DNA of 64,000 nucleotides from FEN-299 sp963717945 (GTDB lineage: Bacteria; Acidobacteriota; Vicinamibacteria; Vicinamibacterales; Fen-181), in NCBI GenBank assembly GCA_963717945.1, contig CAVQXT010000003.1, positions 992,001-1,056,000 on the forward strand, read 5' to 3'. Each line of letters begins with the position of its first letter. Within the stretch, counting starts at the first letter, position 1. The notes under the pieces are model-generated. The model saw only the letters and a program-made list of their open reading frames with translations, did not search any database and was not told the DNA's origin. The position numbers and the translations under genes are program-made. Positions 1 through 8,820 of this stretch are shown here, one piece after another.

Positions 1-2
1 TG

Positions 3-1193
3 CTGCTCGGCATCCTGGCGCTCTACTACAACTACACCGACCCGCAGACCGGCCAGCACACCTTCGACATCGTCCAGTTCCAGCAGCACGGCTTCGACAC
101 CAACCTGCAGTGGTGGGTGTTCCTGGCCTTCTTCCTGGGCTTCGCGATCAAGGTGCCGATGTTCCCGTTCCACACCTGGCTGCCCGACGCGCACACCGAC
201 GCGCCGACGGCCGGGTCGGTCATCCTGGCGGCCGTCCTCCTGAAGATGGGGACGTACGGGTTCATCCGCTTCAGCCTGCCGATCCTGCCCGACGCGAGCC
301 ACAGGTTCGTGCCGATGATCGCGGTGCTGTCGATCATCGGCGTCATCTACGGCGCGCTGGTCGCGATGGCGCAGCGCGACTGGAAGCGGCTGGTGGCCTA
401 CTCCTCGGTCAGCCACATGGCGCTGGTGATGCTGGGGATGTTCGCCCTCAACCCGGTCGGCATCAAGGGCAGCATCATCCAGCAGATCAACCACGGCATT
501 TCGACCGGCGCCCTCTTCCTCATCGTCGGCATCGTCTACGAGCGGCGCCACACGCGGCAGATCTCGGAGTACGGCGGGCTGTCGAAGGTGATGCCGCTCT
601 ACGCGGCGATCTTCGGCGTGATGATGCTGTCGTCGATCGGGCTGCCTTCGCTCAACGGGTTCATCGGCGAGTTCCTGATCCTCCAGGGGATCTTCACGGT
701 GAACAAGATGTGGGCGGCCGTCGCCGCCAGCGGCATCGTCCTGGGCGCGGCCTACATGCTGTGGCTCTACCAGCGGACGATGTTCGGCAAGATCGAGAAC
801 CCGAAGAACGAGCACCTGCACGACCTGAACCTGCGCGAGGTGGTGACGTTCGTGCCGCTCATCATCATGGCGGTCTGGATCGGCATCTACCCGACCCCCT
901 TCCTGAACCGGCTGAACACGTCGGTGGACCGGGTCATCGCCCGCGTCAGCCCGCAGTACCTGCCGCAGACCGCGTCCGCCACGCCGGCCGACTGCGAGCA
1001 GAAGGCGCCCGCGTCGAAGTGGCAGACGGCCACGTGCGGCCCCGACGAGGCCGCGCCGGCCGGAGGCGTGACCGGGACGGTGCCGGCCGACGCGCCGTCG
1101 AAGGCCGCGCCCGCCGCCCAGCCGGCGCCGCCGGGAGCGCCGAAGGGGCCTGAGCCCGCCGGGGTGCCCGCCAAGGCGACGGGAGGACGGTAA
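3..1193 (+). CDS. nuoM: NADH-quinone oxidoreductase subunit M (5' partial)
   Basis: This is the C-terminal 396 residues of the antiporter-like proton-pumping subunit M of respiratory complex I, an integral membrane protein. The frame is open from base 3, so the true start lies left of the window. The quinone/Mrp antiporter family signature is visible in FHTWLPDAHTDAPT followed by AGSVILAAVLLKMG, with the charged helix residues typical of the family and about ten predicted membrane segments. The stop TAA overlaps the ATG of nuoN by one base, so the two are translationally coupled. The last 70 or so residues form an unusual alanine/proline-rich hydrophilic tail with two cysteines, beyond the normal end of NuoM. 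Confidence 0.95.
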   Translation: MLGILALYYNYTDPQTGQHTFDIVQFQQHGFDTNLQWWVFLAFFLGFAIKVPMFPFHTWLPDAHTDAPTAGSVILAAVLLKMGTYGFIRFSLPILPDASHRFVPMIAVLSIIGVIYGALVAMAQRDWKRLVAYSSVSHMALVMLGMFALNPVGIKGSIIQQINHGISTGALFLIVGIVYERRHTRQISEYGGLSKVMPLYAAIFGVMMLSSIGLPSLNGFIGEFLILQGIFTVNKMWAAVAASGIVLGAAYMLWLYQRTMFGKIENPKNEHLHDLNLREVVTFVPLIIMAVWIGIYPTPFLNRLNTSVDRVIARVSPQYLPQTASATPADCEQKAPASKWQTATCGPDEAAPAGGVTGTVPADAPSKAAPAAQPAPPGAPKGPEPAGVPAKATGGR

Positions 1194-2674
1194 TGCCAGC
1201 GGGTTACTCGCCCAGCGATTTCGCCGCGCTGACGCCGGAATTCGTGCTGACCGGCGTCACGCTTCTCGTCCTGCTCCTCGACGCCTTCGTGCCGAAGGCG
1301 CGGCACGGCATGATCGCCTGGATTTCACTCGCCGGCCTGGTGCTGACCGCGGTGACGCTCGCCCCGTATACCGGCGCGCACACGACCGCCGTCCGCGGCA
1401 TGATCGCGGTCGACGGATTCGCGACCTTCTTCCAGTTCCTGTTCCTGTTCGCAGCCGGCCTGACGATCCTGATGTCGCCGCGGTACCTGCAGGTCGAGGG
1501 CGCCAGGCCGGGGACGTACTACTTCCTGGTGCTGTCCGCCACGCTCGGCATGATGTTCATGGCGAGCGCCCTCGACCTGGTGACGATCTTCATCGGTCTC
1601 GAGACGATGGCGATCTCGTTCTACGTCCTGGCGGGGTTCATCAAGCCGAACCGGCGGTCGAACGAGGCCGCCGTGAAGTACCTGCTGCTCGGCACGTTCT
1701 CGCTCGGCCTGCTGCTCTACGGGATGTCGATCCTCTACGGCCTGACGGCGACGACCAACCTGCGGACGATCGCCACGCTGCTGGCCGGGGAGTCCCACCA
1801 CCCCTGGCTGCCGCTGGGCGTGATCCTGGTGGTGGCCGGGATCGGCTTCAAGATCGCCGCGGTGCCGTTCCACATGTGGGCGCCGGACGTGTACGAGGGC
1901 GCCCCGACGCCGATCACGGCGTTCCTGTCGGTGGGCTCGAAGGCGGCGTCGTTCGCGATGCTGATCCGGATCTTCTTCGAGGGGCTCCCGGCAGTGAAGG
2001 ACCAGTGGAGCCTGCTCTTCTACGCGCTCGCGATCCTGACGATGACCGTCGGGAACATCGCCGCGCTGACGCAGAGCAACATCAAGCGGATGCTGGCCTA
2101 CTCCTCGATCGCCCACGCCGGCTACCTGCTCATCGCCATCGTGGCGGCCACCTGGGTGCCGCAGGTCGGGATCACGGCGGCGCTGGTCTACCTCGTGGTC
2201 TACGCCTTCATGCAGTTCGGCGCCTTCGCGGTCGTCACGCTGCTCCGGCGCCAGGACGTGATCGGCGAGGAGCTCAAGGACCTGAGCGGGTTGTTCCAGC
2301 GCAGCCCGCTGGCCGGGACGGCGATGCTGCTGTTCATGCTCTCGCTCGGCGGCATCCCGCCGACGGCCGGGTTCATGGGCAAGTTCTGGCTGTTCAGCGC
2401 GGCGATCGACGGCGGATACTACTGGCTGGCGGTGATCGGCGTGCTCAACAGCGCCGTGTCGCTCTACTACTACCTGCGCGTCGTCGTGTTCATGTGGTTC
2501 AAGGGAGAGCCGACCGGGTCAGAGCCGGTCATCACGCCCGCGATGGCCGTTCTCCTGGCGGTCACGATCGTCGGGACGATTGCGATCGGAATCTACCCGC
2601 GCCCGCTGTTCGAAATCGCCGAGTTCTCCGCGCGGACGCTGGGCGTGGCGGGGATCAGTCTGACGCTGCGCTAG
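1193..2674 (+). CDS. nuoN: NADH-quinone oxidoreductase subunit N
   Basis: This is a full-length (493 aa) antiporter-like subunit N of complex I, which helps couple NADH oxidation and quinone reduction to proton translocation in the cytoplasmic membrane. It has about 14 hydrophobic segments and the family motifs KIAAVPFHMWAPDVYEGAP around residue 225 and LSLGGIPPTAGFMGKFW around residue 385. The start ATG shares its A with the nuoM stop, which fixes the start. It is normally the last gene of the nuo operon, and here a palindromic repeat pair follows it before the ATP synthase genes begin. Confidence 0.96.
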   Translation: MPAGYSPSDFAALTPEFVLTGVTLLVLLLDAFVPKARHGMIAWISLAGLVLTAVTLAPYTGAHTTAVRGMIAVDGFATFFQFLFLFAAGLTILMSPRYLQVEGARPGTYYFLVLSATLGMMFMASALDLVTIFIGLETMAISFYVLAGFIKPNRRSNEAAVKYLLLGTFSLGLLLYGMSILYGLTATTNLRTIATLLAGESHHPWLPLGVILVVAGIGFKIAAVPFHMWAPDVYEGAPTPITAFLSVGSKAASFAMLIRIFFEGLPAVKDQWSLLFYALAILTMTVGNIAALTQSNIKRMLAYSSIAHAGYLLIAIVAATWVPQVGITAALVYLVVYAFMQFGAFAVVTLLRRQDVIGEELKDLSGLFQRSPLAGTAMLLFMLSLGGIPPTAGFMGKFWLFSAAIDGGYYWLAVIGVLNSAVSLYYYLRVVVFMWFKGEPTGSEPVITPAMAVLLAVTIVGTIAIGIYPRPLFEIAEFSARTLGVAGISLTLR

Positions 2675-2680
2675 TTGTCG

Positions 2681-2773
2681 GCGCAGGGCTGAAGCCCTGC
2701 GCTATCACCGTCAGTTCTCAGATTTCGCAGGCCCCGGTCAGCGCCCGGATAGCGCAGGCCCTCAGGCCTGCGC
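2681..2773. repeat. Pair of REP/BIME-like palindromes
   Basis: Two hairpins sit head to head between nuoN and atpZ. The first is a perfect 10-bp inverted repeat GCGCAGGGCT/AGCCCTGCGC with a 2-base loop (2681-2702), followed by TATC. The second is GCGCAGGCC/GGCCTGCGC with a 4-base loop (2752-2773), preceded by GATA. Read on the minus strand, the second matches the first nearly base for base, including the flanking TATC. That is the opposed-pair arrangement of REP/BIME elements. A third family member lies at 59558-59585. Confidence 0.8.
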
Positions 2774-2781
2774 AGCAAAGC

Positions 2782-3009
2782 ATGGCCGGCCCAGATAAGT
2801 CCTCCCTCGGCTCTCTCGGCGCCCTGAGCGCCGTGGGGATCGCGTTTGTCCTCGCCGTCGTCTTCGGCTTCCTCATCGGTTACGCCCTCGACCGCTGGCT
2901 GGGGACGACGCCGCTGTTCCTCATCGTGTTCTTCTTCATCGGCATCGCGGCCGGCATCGTCAACGTCGTCCGCACGGCGAACGCGGTGGGCCGGGACGAG
3001 AAGCGGTGA
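2782..3009 (+). CDS. AtpZ/AtpI-family F0F1 ATP synthase accessory protein
   Basis: This 75-aa membrane protein has two hydrophobic helices (about residues 16-38 and 43-65). GYALDRWLG between the helices is typical of the AtpZ family, small proteins encoded at the head of atp operons that are implicated in assembly of the c-ring or in Mg2+/Ca2+ supply. The ATG lies just after the palindrome pair and I see no good Shine-Dalgarno sequence. The stop TGA overlaps the GTG start of the next gene (GTGA), so the two are coupled. The family call rests on composition, size and position. Confidence 0.75.
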   Translation: MAGPDKSSLGSLGALSAVGIAFVLAVVFGFLIGYALDRWLGTTPLFLIVFFFIGIAAGIVNVVRTANAVGRDEKR

Positions 3010-3482
3010 AGCCCGCCTCCGAATCGGACCGGATGCTGAAGCAGTTCGAACGCGACGGCGTCGTCGCGTGCGTGACGATGGCCGCCATCGCGCTGGCCCT
3101 CGAGCGCGGCCGGCCCGACGGCGCGGCCGGCGTCCTGGCGGGGGGAGCCCTGGCGGCGGTCTCGTACCTGGCGATCAAGGGGGGCGTGGACGTCGTCCTG
3201 GCCGTGGCGTCGAAAGGGGCGAGGCCGGCGGAGGCCGTCGGAGAGACGGAGGACGGAGACCAGTCCGGGCGAGGGCCCGCCCTGACGGCCGGCCGCCGCG
3301 CCTGGCTCGCGCTGAAGTTCTTCGGAAGGTACGCTTTACTGGCCGTCGGGGCGTACGTTATGCTGGCATGTTTCCGCGTGCACCCTATCGGCCTGCTGGC
3401 TGGGGCCACCGCGCCGTTTGTGGCCGCGGCGGTGCAAGTGATGCGCTCGTCCCGGGCGACATCCCACCGGGGACACCCGTAA
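3006..3482 (+). CDS. ATP synthase subunit I-like membrane protein
   Basis: This 158-aa protein has four hydrophobic segments (about residues 18-36, 42-60, 100-118 and 122-140) separated by a charged loop. Its position between AtpZ and subunit a is that of AtpI, the poorly conserved subunit that assists c-ring assembly. The GTG start overlaps the upstream stop, and the gene ends 4 bases before the atpB ATG. Sequence conservation of AtpI is weak, so the call relies mainly on synteny and topology. Confidence 0.65.
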   Translation: MKPASESDRMLKQFERDGVVACVTMAAIALALERGRPDGAAGVLAGGALAAVSYLAIKGGVDVVLAVASKGARPAEAVGETEDGDQSGRGPALTAGRRAWLALKFFGRYALLAVGAYVMLACFRVHPIGLLAGATAPFVAAAVQVMRSSRATSHRGHP

Positions 3483-3486
3483 CACC

Positions 3487-4296
3487 ATGGAGAAGCTCGA
3501 GCACTCGCTCTGGATCGTGCAGCTGTTCAACGCCGTCTTCGGACCGGCCGTGGCGGCGGCGCTGCGCCCGTTCGGGTTCACCTTCAAGCCGGGCGAGGTC
3601 ATCCCCGACTTCATCGTGATGTCGCTGCTCATCCTGATCGGCGTCTCGGTCCTGTGCCTCGCCATCCGCACGCGCCTGAGCGTCGAGAACCCCGGCAAGC
3701 TGCAGATCGCGCTCGAAGAGGCGCTCTCGTTCCTGAACGGGATGCTGGACGACTACATCGGCCCCAAGGGGCGCACCTACCTCCCCCTGGTCGGGACGAT
3801 GTTCATCTTCATCCTGCTCGGGAACCTGATGGGGCTGGTCCCGGGGCTGAAGTCGCCGACGAGCAACTTCAACGTGACGCTCGGTTGCGCCCTGACCGTC
3901 TTCGTCTACTACCAGTTCCACGGGTTCAAGGAGCAGGGCGTCCTCGGGTACATCAAGCACTTCATGGTCCCGGCGGGCGCGCCGATCTGGATCGCGCCGA
4001 TCTATTTTCCGATCGAGATCATCAGCCATCTGTCGCGCGTCCTGTCGCTCTCGGTCCGGCTGTTCGGCAACATCTTCGGCGAGGACCTGGTCATCCTGAT
4101 CCTCGCCAGCATCGTTCCGGTCCTGGTGCCGCTGCCGATGATGTTCCTCGGGCTCGTCACCGCGGCGCTGCAGGCCTACATCTTCGCGATGCTGACGACG
4201 ATCTACCTGGCGGGCGCGGTGGTGGTGGACCACGGATCGGATGGGCACGAGTCGCACGGCGAGGCGCCTGTGGCGGCGGAGGCTCACGCGGCTTGA
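3487..4296 (+). CDS. atpB: F0F1 ATP synthase subunit a
   Basis: This is the 269-aa subunit a, the stator part of the F0 motor that provides the ion half-channels next to the c-ring. The essential arginine is visible at about residue 191 in SLSVRLFGNIFGED, the family signature. There are five to six membrane helices and the usual LGNLMGLVPG stretch near residue 115. The length is normal. The C-terminal tail is rich in His, Glu and Ala. It is tightly spaced after the AtpI-like gene and 95 bases before atpE. Confidence 0.96.
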   Translation: MEKLEHSLWIVQLFNAVFGPAVAAALRPFGFTFKPGEVIPDFIVMSLLILIGVSVLCLAIRTRLSVENPGKLQIALEEALSFLNGMLDDYIGPKGRTYLPLVGTMFIFILLGNLMGLVPGLKSPTSNFNVTLGCALTVFVYYQFHGFKEQGVLGYIKHFMVPAGAPIWIAPIYFPIEIISHLSRVLSLSVRLFGNIFGEDLVILILASIVPVLVPLPMMFLGLVTAALQAYIFAMLTTIYLAGAVVVDHGSDGHESHGEAPVAAEAHAA

Positions 4297-4391
4297 GAAC
4301 GCCGCGGCGCGGCGGGGCGCTGGTCCCCGCGAAGTCGGTGTGAAGGCGCAAGGCCGCGCGGCCTTGCTGATTCTCGGAGGAGGCGTTTATC

Positions 4392-4730
4392 GTGCGCAAA
4401 TCGCTGACATGGTCGCTGACGGTATTCTTCGTGGCCGCGGGCATGGTCGCGCCGCTCTTCGCCCAGGGCACCGCCGCGGCGGGCGGCAGTGAAGTGGCCA
4501 AGTGGTCGATCATCACGGCCGGGTTCGCGCTGGCGATCGCGGCGGCGTTCGGCGCGCTCGGCCAGTCCAAGGGCCTGAGTTCGGCCGCCGAGGCCATCGC
4601 GCGCAACCCCAGCGCGACGGGCGACATCCGGTTCGCGCTGATCCTCGGCCTCGTGCTGATCGAGTCGCTGGTCATCTACGTGCTGCTGATCTCGCTGATC
4701 CTGTTCTTCCTGAAGCCGTTCGGAGGATAG
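4392..4730 (+). CDS. atpE: F0F1 ATP synthase subunit c with N-terminal signal-like extension
   Basis: This is subunit c, which forms the rotating ion-carrying ring of the ATP synthase. A GTG start is preceded by a strong Shine-Dalgarno sequence (GGAGGAGG at about 4375-4382). Residues 1-25 look like a cleavable signal peptide ending at FAQ. The mature hairpin follows, with the polar loop ARNPSATGD. The ion-carrying glutamate is E91 in LIESLVIY. Q58, E91, S92 and Y96 align with the Na+ ligand residues of the Ilyobacter c-ring, although the threonine after the serine is Leu here. No atpF or F1 gene follows. Confidence 0.94.
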   Translation: MRKSLTWSLTVFFVAAGMVAPLFAQGTAAAGGSEVAKWSIITAGFALAIAAAFGALGQSKGLSSAAEAIARNPSATGDIRFALILGLVLIESLVIYVLLISLILFFLKPFGG

Positions 4731-4773
4731 AACAGGGCGCGGGCCATCTTGGCCGGCAGGACCGGGGCGCGAC

Positions 4774-5763
4774 GTGACCGCCCCTCCTGCCGGCCTGTCC
4801 TTCTTCCCGCCGCGAATCCCCGTGCGGATCGATATCCTCGTGGTGTTGTGCACCCTCATCTGGGGGTGTAACTACGCGGTCGTCAAGATCGCGCTTCGGG
4901 AGATCCCGCCTCTCGGCTACAACGCGCTGCGTCTCGGCCTGGCCTCGATCCTGTTTCTGGCGGTGCTGGCGTTCGCGCGCTCGGGGCGGTCCGACGGAGG
5001 GGATCCACCGGCCGGCGGCCGGTTCTTCCGCTCCGCCCGGAACATCCCGCTCCGGGACTGGCTCGCCATCCTGGCGCTCGGGGCGACGGGCCATTTCATC
5101 TACCAGCTCGGGTTCATCGGCGGCCTGTCGCTGACCACCGTCGCCAACAGCTCGCTCATCATCGGCTGCTCGCCGGTGGTGGTGACCGCGCTCGCGGTGG
5201 CGGCGGGGCAGGAGCGCGTCTCGACGCGTTACTGGCTCGGGGCGGTGCTCTCGCTGGCGGGCGTCTTCCTGGTGGTCGGGGCGGGGGCCGGCGTCTCGCG
5301 TGACTCCCTGGTCGGCGACCTGGTGACGCTGGGGGCCGTCGTCTGCTGGGCCGTCTATGCGGTCTGGTCGCGCTCGCTGATGCAGCGACACTCTCCGCTG
5401 GCCGTCACCGGCTACACCATGGCCGTCGGAACGCTCATGTACCTCCCGTTCGGCCTTCCCTCGCTGGTCGCGCTGGACTGGGGGCGGGTGTCGGCCGTCG
5501 CGTGGACGGCGCTCGCGGCCTCGGCGGTGTTCGCGCTGTTTGTGGCGTACTTCATCTGGCACACCTCCATCCAGCGGATCGGGAACATCCGCACCGCGAT
5601 GTACTCGAACCTCACGCCGGTCGTGGCCCTGACGACGGCCGTCGTCTTCCTCGGCGACCACGTGGGGCGGAGGGAGGCCGCGGGCGCCGTCGCGATCCTG
5701 ATTGGCGTCGCCGTCGCCCGCCTGACCTCCACCGATCCCGCCAGCCTGCCGGCCGAGGAGTAG
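4774..5763 (+). CDS. EamA/DMT-family transporter
   Basis: This 329-aa protein has ten predicted membrane helices arranged as two five-helix EamA repeats, typical of drug/metabolite transporters of the RhaT/YdcZ type. The first repeat begins LVVLCTLIWGCNYAVVK and the second around residue 178 with VCWAVYAVWSRSL. The substrate cannot be deduced. The GTG at 4774 is the first usable start, 43 bases after atpE. The gene converges on the E1 gene downstream with a 12-base gap. Confidence 0.85.
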   Translation: MTAPPAGLSFFPPRIPVRIDILVVLCTLIWGCNYAVVKIALREIPPLGYNALRLGLASILFLAVLAFARSGRSDGGDPPAGGRFFRSARNIPLRDWLAILALGATGHFIYQLGFIGGLSLTTVANSSLIIGCSPVVVTALAVAAGQERVSTRYWLGAVLSLAGVFLVVGAGAGVSRDSLVGDLVTLGAVVCWAVYAVWSRSLMQRHSPLAVTGYTMAVGTLMYLPFGLPSLVALDWGRVSAVAWTALAASAVFALFVAYFIWHTSIQRIGNIRTAMYSNLTPVVALTTAVVFLGDHVGRREAAGAVAILIGVAVARLTSTDPASLPAEE

Positions 5764-5775
5764 GCGCGGCGTGCG

Positions 5776-7893
5776 TCAGTAGCGCGCGGTTGCCTTGATG
5801 GCCTGCAGAACGTCCCCGCTCTGCGGCAGGATGACTTCCTCGAGGTCGGGGCAGTAGGCGACGGGCGTATCGAGCGCGGCCACGCGGCGAACCGGCGCGT
5901 CGAGGTGCTCGAACAGTTCTCCGACGATCCGGGCGGCCAGCTCGGCACCGAAGCCGCAGGTGAGCTGGTCCTCGTGGGCGACGACCACGCGGCTCGTGCG
6001 GCGCACGAGCGCGGCGATTCCCTCCCAGTCGTAGGGCGCGATGGTCCGCAGGTCGAACACCGCCGCGCTGATCCCCTCCTTCTCGGCCTGCTGCGCCGCG
6101 AGCAGCGTGCGCTGCACCAGGGCGCCCCACGTGAGGACGACGAGATCCTCGCCGTCCCTGACGAGCGAGCCGCGGCCGAAGGGGATCATGAAGTCCGGCC
6201 CCTGGTACTCGCCCTTGTTGTAGGTCTGCCGGTAGAGGTGCTTGTGCTCGAGGAACATCACCGGGTCGTCGCACCGCGCGGCCGTCCGCAGCAGCCCAGC
6301 CGCGTCGACGGCGTTCGACGGGAACGCGATCCGGATGCCCGGGCAGTGCGCGAAGATGCTCTCGCCCGACTGGCTGTGGTACGGTGCGCCGCCCTTGAGG
6401 TAGCCGCCGATCGGCACGCGCACGACCATCGGGCACGAGAAGTTGTTGCCCGATCGGTACCGCATCATCGCCATCTCGTCGCGCAGCTGCATCATCGCCG
6501 GCCAGATGTAGTCGAAGAACTGGATCTCGACGACCGGCCTGATGCCGCGGACCGCCATGCCCACGGCGCGGCCGATGATGTTCGCCTCGGCGAGCGGCGA
6601 GTTGAACACGCGCGATGCGCCGAACGTCCGCTGCAGCCCGTGGGTGACCTTGAAGACGCCGCCCTTGCCCGGCACCGCCGAGAGCGCTTCTTCCCGCGTC
6701 GCGTCGGCAACGTCCTCGCCGAAGATGACGATGGCCGGGTTGCGCGCCATCTCGTCGCGCAGCGTCCGGTTGATCGCGGCCACCATGGTGTCGGGCTTGC
6801 CCTCGGGGCGCGGGGTCGTCTCGAAGTCCGCCGACGTCGGATCGACATCCGGCGAGAAGACCCACAGGCGCGCCGTCTCTCTCTCGGGCCGCGCGGCGGC
6901 GAGCGCCCGCGCGGCCGCCTCTTCGATCTCGCGCTCGACAGCCTCCCGCACCTGATCCAGGTCGGTCGCGGTCGCGACGCCGTCGGCCGTCAGCCGCCGG
7001 TGCATGATGCGAATCGGATCGCGGGCCGCCTCCGCCTCCCGCTCCGCCGGCGTCTTGTAGAGCCGCTCGTCGTCGGACAGCGAATGCGAGTACGGCCGGA
7101 TGACCTGGGCGTGGACGAGCGCCGGACCCTGACGGGCGCGAGCGTAAGCGACGGCCTCCCGCATCACCCGGAGGCTCTCGGGGAAGTCGGTGCCGTCGAC
7201 GGTGAGGACCTGAAGGGAGGGGAACGACCGCACGATCCGGGAGATGTCGCCACCGGGGGTGGCCACCTCCTTCGGGACCGAGATGGCGTACCCGTTGTCC
7301 TCCACGAGATAGACGACGGGCAGCCGCTTGCCGCAGGCCGTATTGAGCGACTCCCAGAACTCGCCTTCCGCCGTCGCGCCCTCACCGAGCGAGACGTAGA
7401 CGACTTCGTCGGCGTGCTGGCGCGTGTCACGGCCGGGGATGTCCGGCAGCCGCTGATACAGCCGGCCGGCCTCGGCGCAGCCGACCGCCTGCAGGCACTG
7501 CGTGCCGGTCGGGCTCCCCTGGGAGACGATGTTCAGGCGCTTGTGGCCCCAGTGCGACGGCATCTGCCGGCCGCCCGACGCCGGGTCGTCGCGCGCACCC
7601 ACCGCCTCGAGCAGCATCTCGTACGGCGTCACGCCGAGCGCGAGGCAGAGGGCCCGATCGCGGTAGTAGGGGAAGAACCAGTCGTAGGCCGGGCGCAGCG
7701 CGAACGCGGCCGCCACCAGCACGGCCTCGTGCCCGGCGCCGCTGATCTGGAAGAAGATGCGGCTCTGGTTCTTGAGCTGGATTTCCTTGTCGTCCAGCTT
7801 CCTCGACAGGAGCATCCAGCGGTAGGCCGCGAGCCGAACGTCAGGCGTCAGCGACACGCTGTCTGCATCGCGGACCAGGGTCGGGGTTTCCAT
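5776..7893 (-). CDS. Fused E1 alpha/beta 2-oxoacid dehydrogenase (thiamine diphosphate)
   Basis: This 705-aa enzyme carries the alpha and beta halves of a branched-chain-type 2-oxoacid dehydrogenase E1 on one chain. Residues 1-340 are E1 alpha, with the thiamine diphosphate/Mg2+ motif SLGEGATAEGEFWESLN near 175-190 (GEG rather than GDG) ending in EDNGYAIS. Residues about 365-705 are E1 beta, with VIFGEDVAD, the VPIGGYLKGGAPYHSQS loop and a transketolase C-terminal domain (VAHEDQLTCGFGAELAA). It would decarboxylate a 2-oxo acid such as 2-oxoisovalerate and pass the acyl group to a lipoyl E2. No E2 or E3 gene is adjacent. The specific substrate is not shown by the sequence. Confidence 0.9.
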   Translation of the reverse strand: METPTLVRDADSVSLTPDVRLAAYRWMLLSRKLDDKEIQLKNQSRIFFQISGAGHEAVLVAAAFALRPAYDWFFPYYRDRALCLALGVTPYEMLLEAVGARDDPASGGRQMPSHWGHKRLNIVSQGSPTGTQCLQAVGCAEAGRLYQRLPDIPGRDTRQHADEVVYVSLGEGATAEGEFWESLNTACGKRLPVVYLVEDNGYAISVPKEVATPGGDISRIVRSFPSLQVLTVDGTDFPESLRVMREAVAYARARQGPALVHAQVIRPYSHSLSDDERLYKTPAEREAEAARDPIRIMHRRLTADGVATATDLDQVREAVEREIEEAAARALAAARPERETARLWVFSPDVDPTSADFETTPRPEGKPDTMVAAINRTLRDEMARNPAIVIFGEDVADATREEALSAVPGKGGVFKVTHGLQRTFGASRVFNSPLAEANIIGRAVGMAVRGIRPVVEIQFFDYIWPAMMQLRDEMAMMRYRSGNNFSCPMVVRVPIGGYLKGGAPYHSQSGESIFAHCPGIRIAFPSNAVDAAGLLRTAARCDDPVMFLEHKHLYRQTYNKGEYQGPDFMIPFGRGSLVRDGEDLVVLTWGALVQRTLLAAQQAEKEGISAAVFDLRTIAPYDWEGIAALVRRTSRVVVAHEDQLTCGFGAELAARIVGELFEHLDAPVRRVAALDTPVAYCPDLEEVILPQSGDVLQAIKATARY

Positions 7894-7940
7894 GCGGCGA
7901 TCCGTTCCGGCCAGAAACCTGCGGAAACTTGGGTCATTTC

Positions 7941-7946
7941 ATTATA
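7941..7946 (-). promoter_or_regulatory. -10 box TATAAT upstream of the E1 gene
   Basis: On the minus strand a perfect TATAAT lies 48 bases upstream of the E1 ATG. No recognisable -35 hexamer sits 16-18 bases further up. That position is occupied by a low-complexity GGCTCT-type repeat (about 7962-7994). The assignment is by consensus only. Confidence 0.45.
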
Positions 7947-8051
7947 CCTGACCGCTGGATGCCGGCTCTTGGCTCTGGGCTCCAGGCTCTGGGCGGTGTC
8001 GCGCGTGTCACAAGAGGAACGTTGTAGGTCACCCTTCGGGGCCGGTGGGCG

Positions 8052-8269
8052 CTATGCCGCGCCGCAGGGATCTGCCCGAGCAAAGCGTAAACCTGCCCCG
8101 ACCGTGCGGCCCGGGAGGGGCCGCTTTGCGCTCTTCGACAGGCTCAGAGCGCCCCGAGCAACGTCGAGGGGCGAAGCGGCAGACCCGAGACGCGGCGTTC
8201 GATCGGGCGTGGCCGCGACGACCGGCGCCGCGCGCGAGAACTGCGGTATTCATGGGCCAGGGTGAGCCC
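8052..8269 (+). repeat. 219-bp direct repeat, copy 1
   Basis: This copy starts CTATGCCGCGCCGCAGG and ends GGGCCAGGGTGAGCCC. It differs from copy 2 at only a handful of positions (small substitutions and single-base indels). It contains the hairpin GCGCTCT/AGAGCGC (8128-8134 with 8146-8152) around the loop core TCGACAGGCTC. The high identity implies recent duplication or gene conversion. Confidence 0.85.
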
Positions 8270-8378
8270 AGGCTCATGACGCAGTGTTCAGACAAGAGTG
8301 CCGGGGCACGCGTCGAGGCCGCGATTCTGAGTCGCCGGCCGGGCCGGGCGCCTCGCTCGTCGGCCGCTCCGCGGGCCG

Positions 8379-8497
8379 GGAAAGCGTCCTCGCGGTGCCG
8401 CGATTTCCGGCCTCCCTGCGTCGGGCTGGCCCTATTCGCGCTGGATCGACCGCACGGGCTGCGCCCGGGAAATCGCGGCACGCGCTCGTCGCTTTCC
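8379..8497. repeat. Imperfect palindrome between the two direct repeats
   Basis: The left arm (8379-8410) contains GGAAAGCG, then GTGCCGCGATTTCC. The right arm (8465-8497) is its reverse complement with about six differences. The centre is near 8438. Weaker similarity between the arms continues outward on both sides, so the whole spacer is roughly palindromic. Confidence 0.65.
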
Positions 8498-8601
8498 GTG
8501 TCGTCGGCGGCCGGCCCGCTCCGAAGGCCTCCTCGCGAGGCATCCCGGCCCGCCGGCTCGATCCCGACTCGCGGCCGCTTGGCGACGCGGCCCGGTAGGC
8601 C

Positions 8602-8820
8602 CTATGCCGCGCCGCAGGGATCTGCCCGAAGCAAAGCGTAAACCTGCTCCGACCGTGGCGCCGGGGAGGGGCCGCTTTGCGCTCTTCGACAGGCTCAGAG
8701 CGCCCCGAGCAACGTCGAGGGGCGAAGCGGCAGACCCGAGACGCGGCGTTCGATCGGGCGTGGCCGCGACGACCGGCGCCGTGCGCGAGAACTGCGGTAT
8801 TCATGGGCCAGGGTGAGCCC
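8602..8820 (+). repeat. 219-bp direct repeat, copy 2
   Basis: This is a second copy of the element at 8052-8269 in the same orientation, 550 bases downstream. The same internal hairpin with GCGCTCT/AGAGCGC arms is conserved. Beyond the last shared base both copies continue with CATGACGC, copy 1 having an extra AGGCT before it. Confidence 0.85.

Noticed and set aside
1876..2670. A long alternative frame running through nuoN into atpZ
   Set aside because: Only its last 75 codons are a real protein. The rest is an out-of-frame shadow of nuoN with Arg/Pro-rich composition.
2675..2781. The palindromes after nuoN as intrinsic terminators
   Set aside because: The loops are very short, no U-run follows and the same sequence recurs in opposed orientation, which fits REP elements better.
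8045..8816. ORFs on both strands across the duplicated intergenic element
   Set aside because: They are open because of GC bias and the palindrome makes both strands translate similarly. No start signal or protein family was recognisable.
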